Below, in pieces: positions 26,035-35,486 of a DNA stretch of 64,000 bases; position 1 is the first letter of the stretch; every line of letters begins with the position of its first letter. A program made the position numbers and the translations under genes. Source of the stretch: Phaeobacter gallaeciensis (GTDB lineage Bacteria; Pseudomonadota; Alphaproteobacteria; Rhodobacterales; Rhodobacteraceae); contig NZ_CP015124.1 of the NCBI RefSeq assembly GCF_001678945.1, positions 2,828,001-2,892,000 on the forward strand, written 5' to 3'. Under the pieces are notes generated by a model, which was not told the DNA's origin, searched no databases, and saw nothing but the letters and a program-made list of their open reading frames with translations.

Positions 26035-26143
26035 ATGCTCCTCCCTGATCCCTACATTGGCGGACCGGGAAGGAGCCTGTCAAAGGTCGCGTGAGGTCAA
26101 GCCGTGATCGGGGCGCGGCCGGACCCGTTGCGGGATGCGCAGA

Positions 26144-26707
26144 TCAATGCGTTGCAATCATCTCTTTGATGATCGCCTTGGCGCTGTCGCTGTTCCATTC
26201 CGCATCGCCCAGAAGGCGGGCAACCTCTTCGCCTTCGCGGTTGATCAGAACGGTAATGGGCAGGCCGATCACTGCCATGTTGCGGGCCAGTGCCTGTTTC
26301 GGATCGGTGTGGCGGGGCAGGCCGGTGATGCCGTTTTCCTCGAAGAACTTGACGATACCGGCGGGGGAATTGCGCCCGGTGGCGATGGTCAGAACCTCGA
26401 AGTCCTCGCCGCCGAACTCTTCCTGCAACTCGGCGATTTGCGGCATTTCCTTGCGGCAGGGGGCACACCAGGTCGCCCAGAAGTTCAGCAGAACGATCTT
26501 GCCCTGATAATCGGTCAGCGTGGCGGTGCCGCCATCGTTTTCCAGAAAGAACTCCGCGTCAGAGACGGGGCGCGGCTCGGAATGGACGACCAGCCGTTTC
26601 AGACTGTCGGCGCGCAGCGCCTCCAGCGTCGCGACATCTGCGGCGAAGGCGGCATTTGCACCCAAGGCAAGGGCCATATAAAGGGTGAGGTGACGAAACA
26701 GACGCAT
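26144..26707 (-). CDS. TlpA-like periplasmic thiol-disulfide oxidoreductase
   Basis: 187 aa from ATG 26707: signal peptide (cleavage near 'AFAAD'), then a thioredoxin fold with active site '[15 protein letters not shown]' (Cys81, Cys84). The TlpA/ResE type reduces disulfides in apocytochromes or copper chaperones. It is divergent from argH with only 20 bp between starts, an arrangement common in Rhodobacteraceae. Confidence 0.88.
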   Translation of the reverse strand: MRLFRHLTLYMALALGANAAFAADVATLEALRADSLKRLVVHSEPRPVSDAEFFLENDGGTATLTDYQGKIVLLNFWATWCAPCRKEMPQIAELQEEFGGEDFEVLTIATGRNSPAGIVKFFEENGITGLPRHTDPKQALARNMAVIGLPITVLINREGEEVARLLGDAEWNSDSAKAIIKEMIATH

Positions 26708-26727
26708 GTTATCTCCGGGGTTCAGCC

Positions 26728-28122
26728 ATGACAGATCAATCCTCAAACCAGATGTGGGGCGGCCGCTTTGCCGCTGGCCCTGACGCGATCATGGAGGCAA
26801 TTAATGCCTCAATCGGGTTTGACAAGCGTATGGCAGCCCAGGACATCGCAGGCTCAAGAGCCCATGCCGCCATGCTGGCCGCGACAGGCGTCATTACGGA
26901 TAACGACGCCGAGGCCATTCGGGAAGGGCTACTCACGGTCTTGTCAGAGATCGAAAGCGGCAGCTTCCAGTTCTCTACCGCGCTGGAAGACATCCATATG
27001 AACGTCGAAGCGCGCCTGAAAGAGGTGATTGGAGAGCCCGCCGGGCGTCTGCACACCGGCCGGTCGCGCAATGATCAGGTGGCGACCGATTTCAAACTCT
27101 GGGTGCGCGATCAGTTCGACGCTGCCGAAAAGGGCCTGCTGGCGCTGATCAAGGCGCTGGTCGATCAGGCCGAGGCTGGCGCCGACTGGGTGATGCCCGG
27201 CTTTACCCACCTGCAGACCGCGCAGCCGGTAACCTGGGGCCATCACATGATGGCCTATGTGGAAATGTTCGGCCGTGATCTGTCCCGCGTGCGTGATGCC
27301 CGCGCCCGGATGAACGAATCGCCCCTGGGTGCGGCGGCGCTGGCTGGCACCTCCTTCCCCATCGATCGCGAGATGACGGCATCGGCGCTGGGCTTTGACC
27401 GTCCTGCGGCGAACTCGCTCGATGCCGTGTCGGATCGCGATTTCGCGCTGGAGTTCCTGAGCACCGCATCGATCTGCGCCGTGCACCTCAGCCGTTTTGC
27501 CGAAGAGCTGGTGATCTGGTCCTCGGCCCAGTTCCGTTTCGTGACTCTCAGTGATCGCTTCTCCACCGGCTCCTCGATCATGCCGCAGAAGAAGAACCCG
27601 GATGCGGCCGAACTGATCCGCGCCAAGGTAGGCCGGATCTTTGGCGCCAATACCGCGCTGATGATGGTGATGAAGGGGCTGCCGCTCGCCTATTCCAAGG
27701 ACATGCAGGAAGACAAGGAACAGGTCTTTGATGCAGCCGACAACTGGATGCTGGCGCTGGCTGCGATGGAAGGCATGGTCAAGGATATGACTGGCAACCG
27801 CGAGTCGCTGGCTGCCGCCGCAGGTTCGGGTTTCTCCACCGCCACCGATCTGGCCGACTGGATGGTGCGGGTGCTGAAGGTGCCCTTCCGCGATGCCCAC
27901 CACGTGACTGGCGCCTTGGTCGCGATGGCCGAGGGCCGTGGTTGCGATCTGCCTGACCTCAGCCTTGAGGACATGCAGGGCGTGCACGAAGGCATCACCG
28001 AGGATATCTTCAACGTTCTGGGAGTCGAAAACTCGGTCAACTCGCGCATGTCCTATGGTGGCACCGCGCCCGCGCAGGTGCGCGCGCAGGTGCAACGCTG
28101 GAAAGAGATCCTGGCGGGCTAA
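26728..28122 (+). CDS. argH: Argininosuccinate lyase
   Basis: Last step of arginine synthesis (argininosuccinate to arginine + fumarate). 464 aa; '[24 protein letters not shown]' start, '[13 protein letters not shown]' substrate loop, '[16 protein letters not shown]', and the fumarase/aspartase-superfamily signature '[16 protein letters not shown]' with the catalytic Ser. Two tiny lipoprotein genes follow. Confidence 0.97.
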   Translation: MTDQSSNQMWGGRFAAGPDAIMEAINASIGFDKRMAAQDIAGSRAHAAMLAATGVITDNDAEAIREGLLTVLSEIESGSFQFSTALEDIHMNVEARLKEVIGEPAGRLHTGRSRNDQVATDFKLWVRDQFDAAEKGLLALIKALVDQAEAGADWVMPGFTHLQTAQPVTWGHHMMAYVEMFGRDLSRVRDARARMNESPLGAAALAGTSFPIDREMTASALGFDRPAANSLDAVSDRDFALEFLSTASICAVHLSRFAEELVIWSSAQFRFVTLSDRFSTGSSIMPQKKNPDAAELIRAKVGRIFGANTALMMVMKGLPLAYSKDMQEDKEQVFDAADNWMLALAAMEGMVKDMTGNRESLAAAAGSGFSTATDLADWMVRVLKVPFRDAHHVTGALVAMAEGRGCDLPDLSLEDMQGVHEGITEDIFNVLGVENSVNSRMSYGGTAPAQVRAQVQRWKEILAG

Positions 28123-28221
28123 GCAGGCCTTTGCCGAGATCCTGCGGTGGGGGCGCTTGTGATTGGCCAGCGCCCCGCCCATATTGAATGAATACCCACC
28201 CGAGCCGAGGGCTTCTCTCCG

Positions 28222-28398
28222 ATGCGCGTTCTTGTTTTTCTTTTCGTTGCAGCCACAACACTCGCGGCCTGTGGCGTGGATGGAGAACCGGTGCGCCCCA
28301 CACTCAATGCCGGGGTCGGGGTCTCTACCAGCGGTGTCCATGCCGGGGGCAGTGTGGGTGTGCAGCAGGGACCGTTCAGCCTTCTTCTGGGCTTCTGA
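28222..28398 (+). CDS. Small lipoprotein, LptM-like position and motif, 58 aa
   Basis: Signal peptide 'MRVLVFLFVAATTLAAC' with lipobox LAAC (Cys17), followed by 'CGVDGEPVRPTLNAG' and a Gly/Val-rich tail. The CGxxGxPxxP pattern and the location between argH and lysA match the short lipoprotein (PF13627/LptM-type) that lies at this spot in many proteobacteria and helps assemble the LPS translocon LptDE in E. coli. The full LptM signature (CGxKGPLxxP) is not exact, so function is tentative. One-base overlap with the next gene. Confidence 0.75.
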   Translation: MRVLVFLFVAATTLAACGVDGEPVRPTLNAGVGVSTSGVHAGGSVGVQQGPFSLLLGF

Positions 28399-28580
28399 TG
28401 CTCTCGCGTCCTGCGTGCGCCGTCTTCTGGCTGCCGGTCGTGATCGCTTTGGCGGGATGTGAGCCGTCGGCCTCTGAACGCACTGCGGGTACCGCAAGCG
28501 GTAGCTCTGCGTCTCAGACACCCGGGTCGGGTGTGACAGTTTCGGGGTACGCCCGGGTTGGCGTTTCTATCGGGAACTGA
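28398..28580 (+). CDS. Second small lipoprotein, 60 aa
   Basis: Starts in the stop of the previous gene (TGATG). Signal peptide with lipobox LAGC (Cys in 'VVIALAGCEPSASE'), a Ser/Thr/Gly-rich linker, and a C-terminal 'GVTVSGYARVGVSIGN' that echoes the Gly/Val tail of the first lipoprotein ('GVGVSTSGVHAGGSVGV'). The two may be diverged duplicates. Its 3' end overlaps the convergent SDR gene by 14 bp. Confidence 0.68.
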   Translation: MLSRPACAVFWLPVVIALAGCEPSASERTAGTASGSSASQTPGSGVTVSGYARVGVSIGN

Positions 28581-29460
28581 ACGCCGAAACCTTTGTCCCG
28601 GCACGATTTGAACAAATCCCAGCATAGTGATCGCCCAGCGACCGGCTGCCATATTGCGGTCCGATGGCGTCCTGCTGGCAGGAGGTCAGGAAAAACTCGA
28701 ACGGCCCCCAGACATGACGCGGGGTGCAACGTTTCATCACTGATAGGGCCGCATGGCCCAGCCACAGTGGCAGGTGGGTGATCCGGGCGGGTTTACCGAG
28801 GGCGTCAAAGGCCAGTTCTGCGATCTGATTGAGGCTCAGCACCTGGGGGCCGCCGATCTCCACATCCGCCTCCCCGGCTTCGATGGCATCAAGAATGGCA
28901 CAGGACAGATCGCGGGCATGAATCGGGTTGATCCGCACCGATCCGTCACCGATCAGCCAGACCCGGCCCTTTTTCGCCATCGACAGGATCTCTTCCATAT
29001 CGGCAAAGAACCCGTTGGGGCGGATGACGCACGCCTGCAGCGGGGCGGTTTGCAGCACGCCGACGAACCGCGATTTGGCCGCCACCAGATCAGAGGTGGG
29101 GGTGCCCCGGGTCAGCACATGCACATAGGCAAACTGACCGACCCCGGCGTTCACCGCCTCTTTCAGCAGGTTGAGGTTGGCCTGATAATCCACATCCAGA
29201 TAGGTCACACGGTCGGTCTGCCGGGTCAGCCCCAAGGCCGAGACAACGAGTTCCACCCCATCCATAAGTCCGCTGAGGCTGGCCGGGTCGGTGGCCTCTG
29301 CGGTGACGATTTCAATACCTCGGGGAAACCCGGACGTATCCGAGCCGGACCGGACCAGTGCCCGCACGGAGTAGCCCCGGGCCGACAGTTGCGCCACCAG
29401 ATGGCGCCCCAGATGGCCAGTTGCACCGGCGACAAATGCAATCTTCTGATTTTCACTCAT
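28567..29460 (-). CDS. NAD(P)-binding SDR/NmrA-like protein
   Basis: 297 aa, atypical SDR: 'IAFVAGATGHLGRHLVAQL' is the NAD(P)-binding GxxGxxG, 'VSALGLTRQTDRVTYLDVDYQ' and 'ACVIRPNGFFADM' fit the NmrA/YwnB-type group without a clear YxxxK. The C-terminal 60 residues contain two Trp-Leu-rich helices and may contact membrane. Divergent from a TetR gene with palindromic operators between them, so probably TetR-controlled. Confidence 0.82.
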   Translation of the reverse strand: MSENQKIAFVAGATGHLGRHLVAQLSARGYSVRALVRSGSDTSGFPRGIEIVTAEATDPASLSGLMDGVELVVSALGLTRQTDRVTYLDVDYQANLNLLKEAVNAGVGQFAYVHVLTRGTPTSDLVAAKSRFVGVLQTAPLQACVIRPNGFFADMEEILSMAKKGRVWLIGDGSVRINPIHARDLSCAILDAIEAGEADVEIGGPQVLSLNQIAELAFDALGKPARITHLPLWLGHAALSVMKRCTPRHVWGPFEFFLTSCQQDAIGPQYGSRSLGDHYAGICSNRAGTKVSAFSSR

Positions 29461-29477
29461 TGACACTAATCCATTTT

Positions 29478-29506
29478 TGACCAATTGGTCAGATATAGCG
29501 CGCTAT
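29478..29506. promoter_or_regulatory. Two adjacent palindromes, candidate TetR operator
   Basis: A perfect 14-bp palindrome TGACCAATTGGTCA (29478-29491) followed 3 bp later by the perfect 12-bp palindrome ATAGCGCGCTAT (29495-29506). They lie 18-46 bp from the SDR start and about 100 bp before the TetR start, positioned to block both divergent promoters. Confidence 0.65.
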
Positions 29507-29601
29507 CTAGGGGCCGCATGACTGACCCGCAAGTCATTTATATGCCGGGACAGGTCAACCCCGCTATGCATTCCGTGCAATCAGGCCCAAAAGGAACGGC
29601 A

Positions 29602-30189
29602 ATGCCGAAGATCGTCGACAAGGATAAAATGAGGGCTGAGATCCTCGAGGCGGCGATGATGTGTTTTGCGCGCACGGGCTATCAGGCCACCAAAATGACC
29701 GATATTGCCAGGGCCGCGGGCGTGGCCAAGGGCACGCTCTATCTTTATTGCGACGGCAAGGATGACCTCATCCTGAGCTTGATCGGGCAATATTTCGACG
29801 GGCTGAGGGGCCAGATCACCCTGCTGCCCGCCCCGCAGACGCTTGAGCTTTATCTGGATGGCCTGCGCCAGACGGTGATCCTGGCGCAGCGTGATATGAC
29901 ATCGCTGATCTTTGAAGTGCTGGGACCGGGGTTCAAGGATCCCCGTGCCGTAGAGATCATCGACGGGTTTTTCGATTGGCTGGCCCGTCACTGGGCAGAA
30001 CATTTCGCGGATCTTGCCGAAGCGCAGGAAATCCGCGCTGACTGCGATCCGATGGCGCTGGCGCGGGCGGTGATCGCGATGCTGGACGGGGTTTTCCTGC
30101 ATCTGAGCCTGTTCGATGCGGGGTCCAAGATCGCCACCCTGCGGCGCGAGACCGCCTTTACCATGATCGCATCGGGGCTGCGGGGATAA
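29602..30189 (+). CDS. TetR/AcrR family transcriptional regulator
   Basis: 195 aa from ATG 29602, with AAGGAA before it; the frame is open to 29485 but that part covers promoter DNA. N-terminal HTH 'ILEAAMMCFARTGYQATKMTDIARAAGVAKGTLYLYC', then a C-terminal ligand domain of AcrR/TetR_C type ('LIFEVLGPGFKDPRAVEIIDGF'). It likely represses itself and the divergent SDR gene. Confidence 0.9.
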   Translation: MPKIVDKDKMRAEILEAAMMCFARTGYQATKMTDIARAAGVAKGTLYLYCDGKDDLILSLIGQYFDGLRGQITLLPAPQTLELYLDGLRQTVILAQRDMTSLIFEVLGPGFKDPRAVEIIDGFFDWLARHWAEHFADLAEAQEIRADCDPMALARAVIAMLDGVFLHLSLFDAGSKIATLRRETAFTMIASGLRG

Positions 30190-30263
30190 ACGCGCAGTGG
30201 ACAGCGCTGTAGCAGGACAAATTCCATTGATCCGGCGGCCTCTTTTGGTCTAATCGCCAAGAC

Positions 30264-31529
30264 ATGGATCATTTTCTTTACCGCGATGGCGCGCTCTGCG
30301 CCGAGGACGTTCCGGTGGCTGAAATCGCCGCCGCCGTAGGCACGCCGTTCTATGTCTATTCCACCGCGACGCTGCTCAGGCATTTCCGCCTGTTCGACGA
30401 GGCGCTGGAAGGCACCGAGCATCTGGTCTGTTTTGCGATGAAGGCAGCCAGCAACCAGGCCATCCTGCAAACGCTGGCACAGGCGGGCGCGGGCATGGAT
30501 GTGGTCAGTCAGGGCGAATACCTGCGCGCCAAGGCGGCTGGTGTGCCGGGCGACAAGATCGTCTTTTCCGGCGTTGGCAAAACGGCCGAGGAAATCCGCT
30601 GCGCCCTGTCCGGTGGCATCCGCCAGTTCAACGTGGAATCCGAGCCCGAGATGGAGGTGATCAACGCGGTCGCTCTGGAACTGGGCACCCGTGCGCCGAT
30701 CACCATCCGCATCAATCCGGATGTCGATGCAAAGACCCACGCCAAGATCGCCACCGGCAAATCCGAGAACAAGTTTGGCATCCCGATTTCCCGCGCTAGC
30801 GAGGTCTACGCCCATGCCGCCAGCCTGCCGGGGCTGGAGGTGATCGGGATCGACGTGCATATCGGCTCGCAGCTGACCGAGCTGGCCCCGTTCGAGGCCG
30901 CCTATCAGAAGGTTGCGGAGCTGACCGAAACCCTGCGCGCCGAAGGCCATGACATCCGGCGCCTGGACCTGGGCGGCGGGCTGGGCATTCCCTATACCCG
31001 CTCGAACGAGGCGCCGCCGCTGCCGGTGGAATATGGCGCCCTGATCAAGCGTACGCTGGGCCACCTCGGCTGCGAGATCGAGATCGAACCGGGTCGCCTG
31101 ATCGCGGGCAATGCCGGGCTAATGGTCAGCAAGGTAATTTATGTGAAATCCGGCGAGGGCCGTGATTTCCTGATCATCGATGGGGCCATGAACGATCTGA
31201 TCCGCCCCGCCATGTACGAGGCGCATCACGATATCGTGCCGGTGATCGAACCGGAGCCGGGCGTCGAAAGCCAGCCTTATGATATCGTCGGGCCGGTCTG
31301 CGAATCCGGCGATACCTTTGCCAAGCAGCGCGAAATGCCGCCGCTGGCTGCCGGGGATCTGATCGCCTTCCGCAGCGCCGGAGCCTATGGCGCGGTGATG
31401 TCGAGCGAATACAACTCGCGCCCTCTGATCCCCGAGGTACTGGTGCATGGGGATCAATTCGCGGTTATTCGCCGACGTCCGACCTTTGACGAAATGATAA
31501 ACCGCGATACCATTCCAGAATGGCTCTGA
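30264..31529 (+). CDS. lysA: Diaminopimelate decarboxylase
   Basis: Final step of lysine synthesis (meso-DAP to lysine). 421 aa, type III PLP fold. The PLP lysine is Lys60 in 'CFAMKAASNQAIL'; 'HIGSQLTELAPF', 'LDLGGGLGIPY', 'EPGRLIAGNAG' and the active-site Cys region 'GPVCESGDTFAK' are all present. Usually directly after argH and the small lipoprotein; here an SDR/TetR pair lies in between. Confidence 0.96.
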   Translation: MDHFLYRDGALCAEDVPVAEIAAAVGTPFYVYSTATLLRHFRLFDEALEGTEHLVCFAMKAASNQAILQTLAQAGAGMDVVSQGEYLRAKAAGVPGDKIVFSGVGKTAEEIRCALSGGIRQFNVESEPEMEVINAVALELGTRAPITIRINPDVDAKTHAKIATGKSENKFGIPISRASEVYAHAASLPGLEVIGIDVHIGSQLTELAPFEAAYQKVAELTETLRAEGHDIRRLDLGGGLGIPYTRSNEAPPLPVEYGALIKRTLGHLGCEIEIEPGRLIAGNAGLMVSKVIYVKSGEGRDFLIIDGAMNDLIRPAMYEAHHDIVPVIEPEPGVESQPYDIVGPVCESGDTFAKQREMPPLAAGDLIAFRSAGAYGAVMSSEYNSRPLIPEVLVHGDQFAVIRRRPTFDEMINRDTIPEWL

Positions 31530-31604
31530 TCGCGGCTGCGGATTTTTCGCGGTCGGGGCACCCCCGCAACCGCGCCCGCACCCGCGCAGAGAGGCATCGC
31601 CGAA

Positions 31605-34244
31605 ATGGCCGCATCCGACGCTGCATTCCCCAAGGCTGACCCGCGTCTGAAACCGCTGCGCTGGCCCCTGCGCCTAACGCGGGCGGGCATGATCGCGGAG
31701 CAGCTGCTGCGCGCCCTTTGGCCTGCGGCCTCCGTGCTGATGCTGGCGCTGGCGGCGGTGATGCTGGGGCTGCACGATGAATTACCGGTCGAACTGGTCT
31801 GGTCTGGTGCCGTGCTCAGCGCGCTAGCGCTGGGGCTGGCGCTCATCTGGGGCATCAAACGGTTTTCCTGGCCAAGCCATGCGTCGGCGCTGGCGCGGCT
31901 GGACGCAACCCTGCCGGGGCGACCAGTCAGCGCGCTTCTGGATAGTCAGGCGATTGGCGCTTCCGACCCGGCATCGGCGGCCTTGTGGCAGGCACATCAG
32001 CGGCGCATGGCGACAGCGGCGCGGCAGGCCCGCGCGCCCTCTCCAAATCTGAAAATCGCAGCGGCGGATCCCTTTGCCCTGCGGTATATGGCGCTTCTGG
32101 CGCTAGTAGTGGCGCTTGTCTTCGGCTCGTTCTGGCGGGTCAGCAGCCTCAGTGGCATGACACCGGGCGCGGCCTCAGCGATGAACGGGCCGACCTGGGA
32201 AGGCTGGATCGCACCGCCGCGTTACACGGGCCTGCCGGTTCTTTACCTCAACGATCAGCCTGCCGGGGAGCTGACCCTGCCCGAGGGCAGCCAAATCACC
32301 CTGCGGTTCTATGGTGAGATCGGCGCATTGACGTTGGATGAGACCGTTTCCGCCCGCACTGGCGAACTACCCCCGGCGACCGATCCGCAGCAGGAATTCG
32401 AGGTCCGTCAGGAAGGCCAGCTGGCCATCGCCGGGCAGGGCGGGCGCGATTGGCAGGTCACGGTGACGCCGGATGCACCGCCCGCAGTTGCGGTGGCGGG
32501 CGCGCCGGATCTAGGCCCCGAAGGCGCGCTGAACCTACCCTTCGCGGCGCAGGATGATTACGGCGTCGTCGGCGGAACCGTGCGGATTTCTCTGGACCTT
32601 GCGGCGCTGGACCGGCGGCACGGGCTGCAGATCGACCCGGACCCGCGCGAGGATATCGTACTGGACCTGCCGCTGCCGCTCACCGGCGGGCGCAGCGATT
32701 TTACCGAACGCCTGATCGAGGACTTCTCGCAGCACCCTTGGGCCAATTTGCCGGTCACTTATACCTTCACCGCGCAGGACGCGGCGGGGCAGAGCGGCAC
32801 GGCAGCCCCCTTTGGCGCGCCGCTGACAGCGCGGCGCTTTTTTGATCCGCTGGCCGCTTCAGTAGCCGAGCAGCGCCGTGATATCCTTTGGGCGCGGGCC
32901 AATGCGCCGCGGGTGGCGCAGATCCTGCGGGCGGTGTCGCATCGCCCCGATGGGATTTTCCGCGATGCGGGTAGCTATCTGCGCCTGCGCGGCATTCTGC
33001 GGCGGCTCGAAAGCCATCTGGCGGCAGGCGCACTGACATCCCCTGCGCAGGAAGACATCGCAGCGGCGCTGTGGGATCTGGCCATCGCGCTGGAGGAAGG
33101 CGATGTGGGCGACGCGCTGGAGCGGATGAAACGCGCTCAGGAGCGGCTGAGCCAGGCCATGCGCGAAGGCGCCAGCGATCAGGAGATCGCCCGCCTGATG
33201 CAGGAGCTGCGCGAAGCAACCGATGATTACCTGCGCCAGCTGCAACGGCAGGCCGAACAGAACGGCGAGATGATGGAACCGGGTGAGATGCCCGAGGACA
33301 TGATGCAGCTCAGCCAGGACGACCTGCAGGCGATGATGGACCGCATTCAGGAACTGATGGAGCAGGGTCGCATGGCCGAGGCCGAGCAGGCCCTGCGCGA
33401 ATTCCAGCAGATGATGGAAAACATGCGCATGACCCGCGGCCAGCAAGGCCAGCAGGGCGGTGATCAGGGACGGCAGGCCATGGAGGGTCTGGCCGAGACC
33501 CTGCGCGAACAGCAGGGCCTCTCCGATCAGGCCTTCCGCGATTTGCAGGAACAGTTCAACAGCGATGCACAGCGCGGTCAAAGCCAGGGCAACGAGGGCC
33601 GCAACGGCGGTCAGGGCCGTGGACAGAGCCACGATGGCACCGGCGGCACTGGCGAGGGCGGCGAACAATCCGGGCAACAACAGGGTGGCGGCGGCGATCC
33701 GGGACAAAGCCAGCCGGGGCAGGGCGGCTCTGGCGCGGATGGCAATCCCAGCGCGGGCGATCTGGCTCAGCGTCAGCAGGCCCTGCGGAACGAGCTGGAA
33801 CGTCAGCGTGACGGCCTGCCCTTTGGGGGCGAGGAAGGGCGTAATGCCCGCGATGCGCTGGATCGGGCAGGCCGCGCCATGGAGGGTGCCGAAGAGTCGT
33901 TGCGGAACGGCGATCTAGCCGAGGCCATCGACCAGCAATCCGATGCGATGGAAGCCCTGCGCGAAGGCATGCGCTCGCTTGGCGAAGCCATGGCACAGCG
34001 CCAGCAGCCGGGACAGAACCAAGGACAGCAGGGACAGGCCCAGCCCAATGGCTCGGCCGAGGGGCTGGATCCGCTGGGACGCGCCAGCGGCATGGACAAT
34101 GGCGACAGAGGTGCGGTTCCGGACCGGGGTTCGGCGCATGGCCGGGCCTGGGATCTGTTGGAGGAAATCCGTCGCCGGTCGCAGGATCGCAGCCGTAGCG
34201 AGGAAGAGCGCAACTATCTGCAGCGGCTGTTCGACCGGTTCTGA
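31605..34244 (+). CDS. TIGR02302/DUF4175 family membrane protein
   Basis: 879 aa. Three hydrophobic segments near the N-terminus (about residues 35-75 and 160-180), a beta-rich middle domain (190-430), then long helical coiled-coil stretches. Between about 600 and 710 and again near 800-830 it is low-complexity Gln/Gly-rich ('QGQQGGDQGRQ', 'GQNQGQQGQAQ'). This layout is that of the alphaproteobacterial TIGR02302 family, conserved next to lysA. Likely envelope-located; function unknown. Confidence 0.9.
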   Translation: MAASDAAFPKADPRLKPLRWPLRLTRAGMIAEQLLRALWPAASVLMLALAAVMLGLHDELPVELVWSGAVLSALALGLALIWGIKRFSWPSHASALARLDATLPGRPVSALLDSQAIGASDPASAALWQAHQRRMATAARQARAPSPNLKIAAADPFALRYMALLALVVALVFGSFWRVSSLSGMTPGAASAMNGPTWEGWIAPPRYTGLPVLYLNDQPAGELTLPEGSQITLRFYGEIGALTLDETVSARTGELPPATDPQQEFEVRQEGQLAIAGQGGRDWQVTVTPDAPPAVAVAGAPDLGPEGALNLPFAAQDDYGVVGGTVRISLDLAALDRRHGLQIDPDPREDIVLDLPLPLTGGRSDFTERLIEDFSQHPWANLPVTYTFTAQDAAGQSGTAAPFGAPLTARRFFDPLAASVAEQRRDILWARANAPRVAQILRAVSHRPDGIFRDAGSYLRLRGILRRLESHLAAGALTSPAQEDIAAALWDLAIALEEGDVGDALERMKRAQERLSQAMREGASDQEIARLMQELREATDDYLRQLQRQAEQNGEMMEPGEMPEDMMQLSQDDLQAMMDRIQELMEQGRMAEAEQALREFQQMMENMRMTRGQQGQQGGDQGRQAMEGLAETLREQQGLSDQAFRDLQEQFNSDAQRGQSQGNEGRNGGQGRGQSHDGTGGTGEGGEQSGQQQGGGGDPGQSQPGQGGSGADGNPSAGDLAQRQQALRNELERQRDGLPFGGEEGRNARDALDRAGRAMEGAEESLRNGDLAEAIDQQSDAMEALREGMRSLGEAMAQRQQPGQNQGQQGQAQPNGSAEGLDPLGRASGMDNGDRGAVPDRGSAHGRAWDLLEEIRRRSQDRSRSEEERNYLQRLFDRF

Positions 34245-34260
34245 AGCGGCTAGGGCTGAA

Positions 34261-34305
34261 TTGAGACCCTATGCGTGGCATTCTTTAAGGAAATGACGGT
34301 CTCAA
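34261..34305. terminator. Possible convergent terminator
   Basis: Inverted repeat TTGAGACC / GGTCTCAA (8-bp arms, 29-bp spacing) between the convergent TIGR02302 and zinc-ribbon genes. The long loop makes it a weak call. Confidence 0.3.
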
Positions 34306-34345
34306 ACGCAGTTGATCAATGCGCCTGCTGGACCAGAAGCGGTGA

Positions 34346-35281
34346 TCAGGGCTGCGGTGTTTGCAGCGCCTTGACCTGCGCATCCAGCCACAGCCGCGCC
34401 TGATCGACCCAGGTGACATAGCTGCTGAGGTAAGGATCGGCCTGCGGTACCGCCTCGGCGATCTTGGCGGCGTTGGTGTAGATCATCATCAGGATCAACG
34501 CGAGCAGGATGGTGAGCGCAAAACCGCGTGCAAAGCCGCTTTTGCGTGGCACTGGCGTGTCCTCGGCAGCGGCCTGAACGGCGGCGGCATCCCCGGCGCG
34601 CAGGGTCGAGTTGATCTCTTCGATATCCGGCAGCACGCCCCGGCGTTGTCCGCTGGCTTCGGCTGCCAGTTGACGCGGGTCCTGCCCCTTGATCCGGGCC
34701 ATCCGGTCCTTGGCCTGACGGGCGCGCAGGGCCTGTTCGTTTTCGGGCAGATCATCCAGACCCAGATTGGGCTGGCTCTCCAGCCCCTGTGCAGGCGCAG
34801 AGGCCGCGCGGAGGGAGGCTTCGCGCTCTGCCTCTTCGCGCAGGATGTCCGATAGCGCCGGGTCCAGGCCCCGCTGCCGCCGCGCGGCGCGTTCGGCTTC
34901 GTCGTCCATGTCAGGGGCGGGGGCAGGCTCTTCCGGCTCGTCCTCTTCCTCGGCTGGCAGCTCCTCGGAGGTGGTCAGATCCTCTGCCGCCTCGGGCATC
35001 TGCTCTTCTTCAACATGGGGAGCGTGTTCTGGGGAAGGTATTTCCTCGGCTGCGGCCTCTGATATGATGGCTTCTTCTGTGGCGACCTGTTCGGATACCT
35101 CTGGTGTGCCCTCAGGCTCTGGGGCTGTGTCCTCGGCCACAGGGGGCTCTGCGCTGGCGCCTGCAGCGGGTTGGAACCAGGTGGTGCCGCAGCTGGAGCA
35201 CTGAACATCGCGTCCTTCTTCCGGGATAACGTCATCCGGCACTTCGTACTGGGCAGCGCAATTCGGACATGTCAGGCGCAT
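34346..35281 (-). CDS. Zinc-ribbon (MJ0042-type) membrane protein
   Basis: 311 aa. N-terminal zinc ribbon 'MRLTCPNCAAQYEVPDDVIPEEG..VQCSSCGTTWF' with Cys5, Cys8, Cys28 and Cys31, then a long acidic Glu/Pro/Ala-rich disordered region (about 35-150), basic helices, one membrane segment near 250-268 ('ALTILLALILMMIY') and a short C-terminal helix. ATG 35281 chosen because the zinc ribbon starts the family; it is divergent from ftsE. Function unknown. Confidence 0.88.
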   Translation of the reverse strand: MRLTCPNCAAQYEVPDDVIPEEGRDVQCSSCGTTWFQPAAGASAEPPVAEDTAPEPEGTPEVSEQVATEEAIISEAAAEEIPSPEHAPHVEEEQMPEAAEDLTTSEELPAEEEDEPEEPAPAPDMDDEAERAARRQRGLDPALSDILREEAEREASLRAASAPAQGLESQPNLGLDDLPENEQALRARQAKDRMARIKGQDPRQLAAEASGQRRGVLPDIEEINSTLRAGDAAAVQAAAEDTPVPRKSGFARGFALTILLALILMMIYTNAAKIAEAVPQADPYLSSYVTWVDQARLWLDAQVKALQTPQP

Positions 35282-35486
35282 TCTGTGTCTCCTTGGACCC
35301 GGAGTGTTCCGGGTGCAATTCAGCGGTATTTCCAAATGACCATAGGGAGTTCGGGGCCATCAAGGAAGGGGCAATTGCGCGGGGCGCCGCGCACGCGGGC
35401 GTGACCGGCGGCGCCCGCAGGGCTGCGGGCCATTGAAACTGGCGGTGCTCTGGGGCAAAACGAGCAAGCAGCACCAGGGGGACGCC

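Noticed and set aside
33440-34060. Repetitive DNA in the TIGR02302 gene as a tandem repeat or frameshift zone
   Set aside because: The frame is intact and Gln/Gly-rich low complexity is normal for this family.
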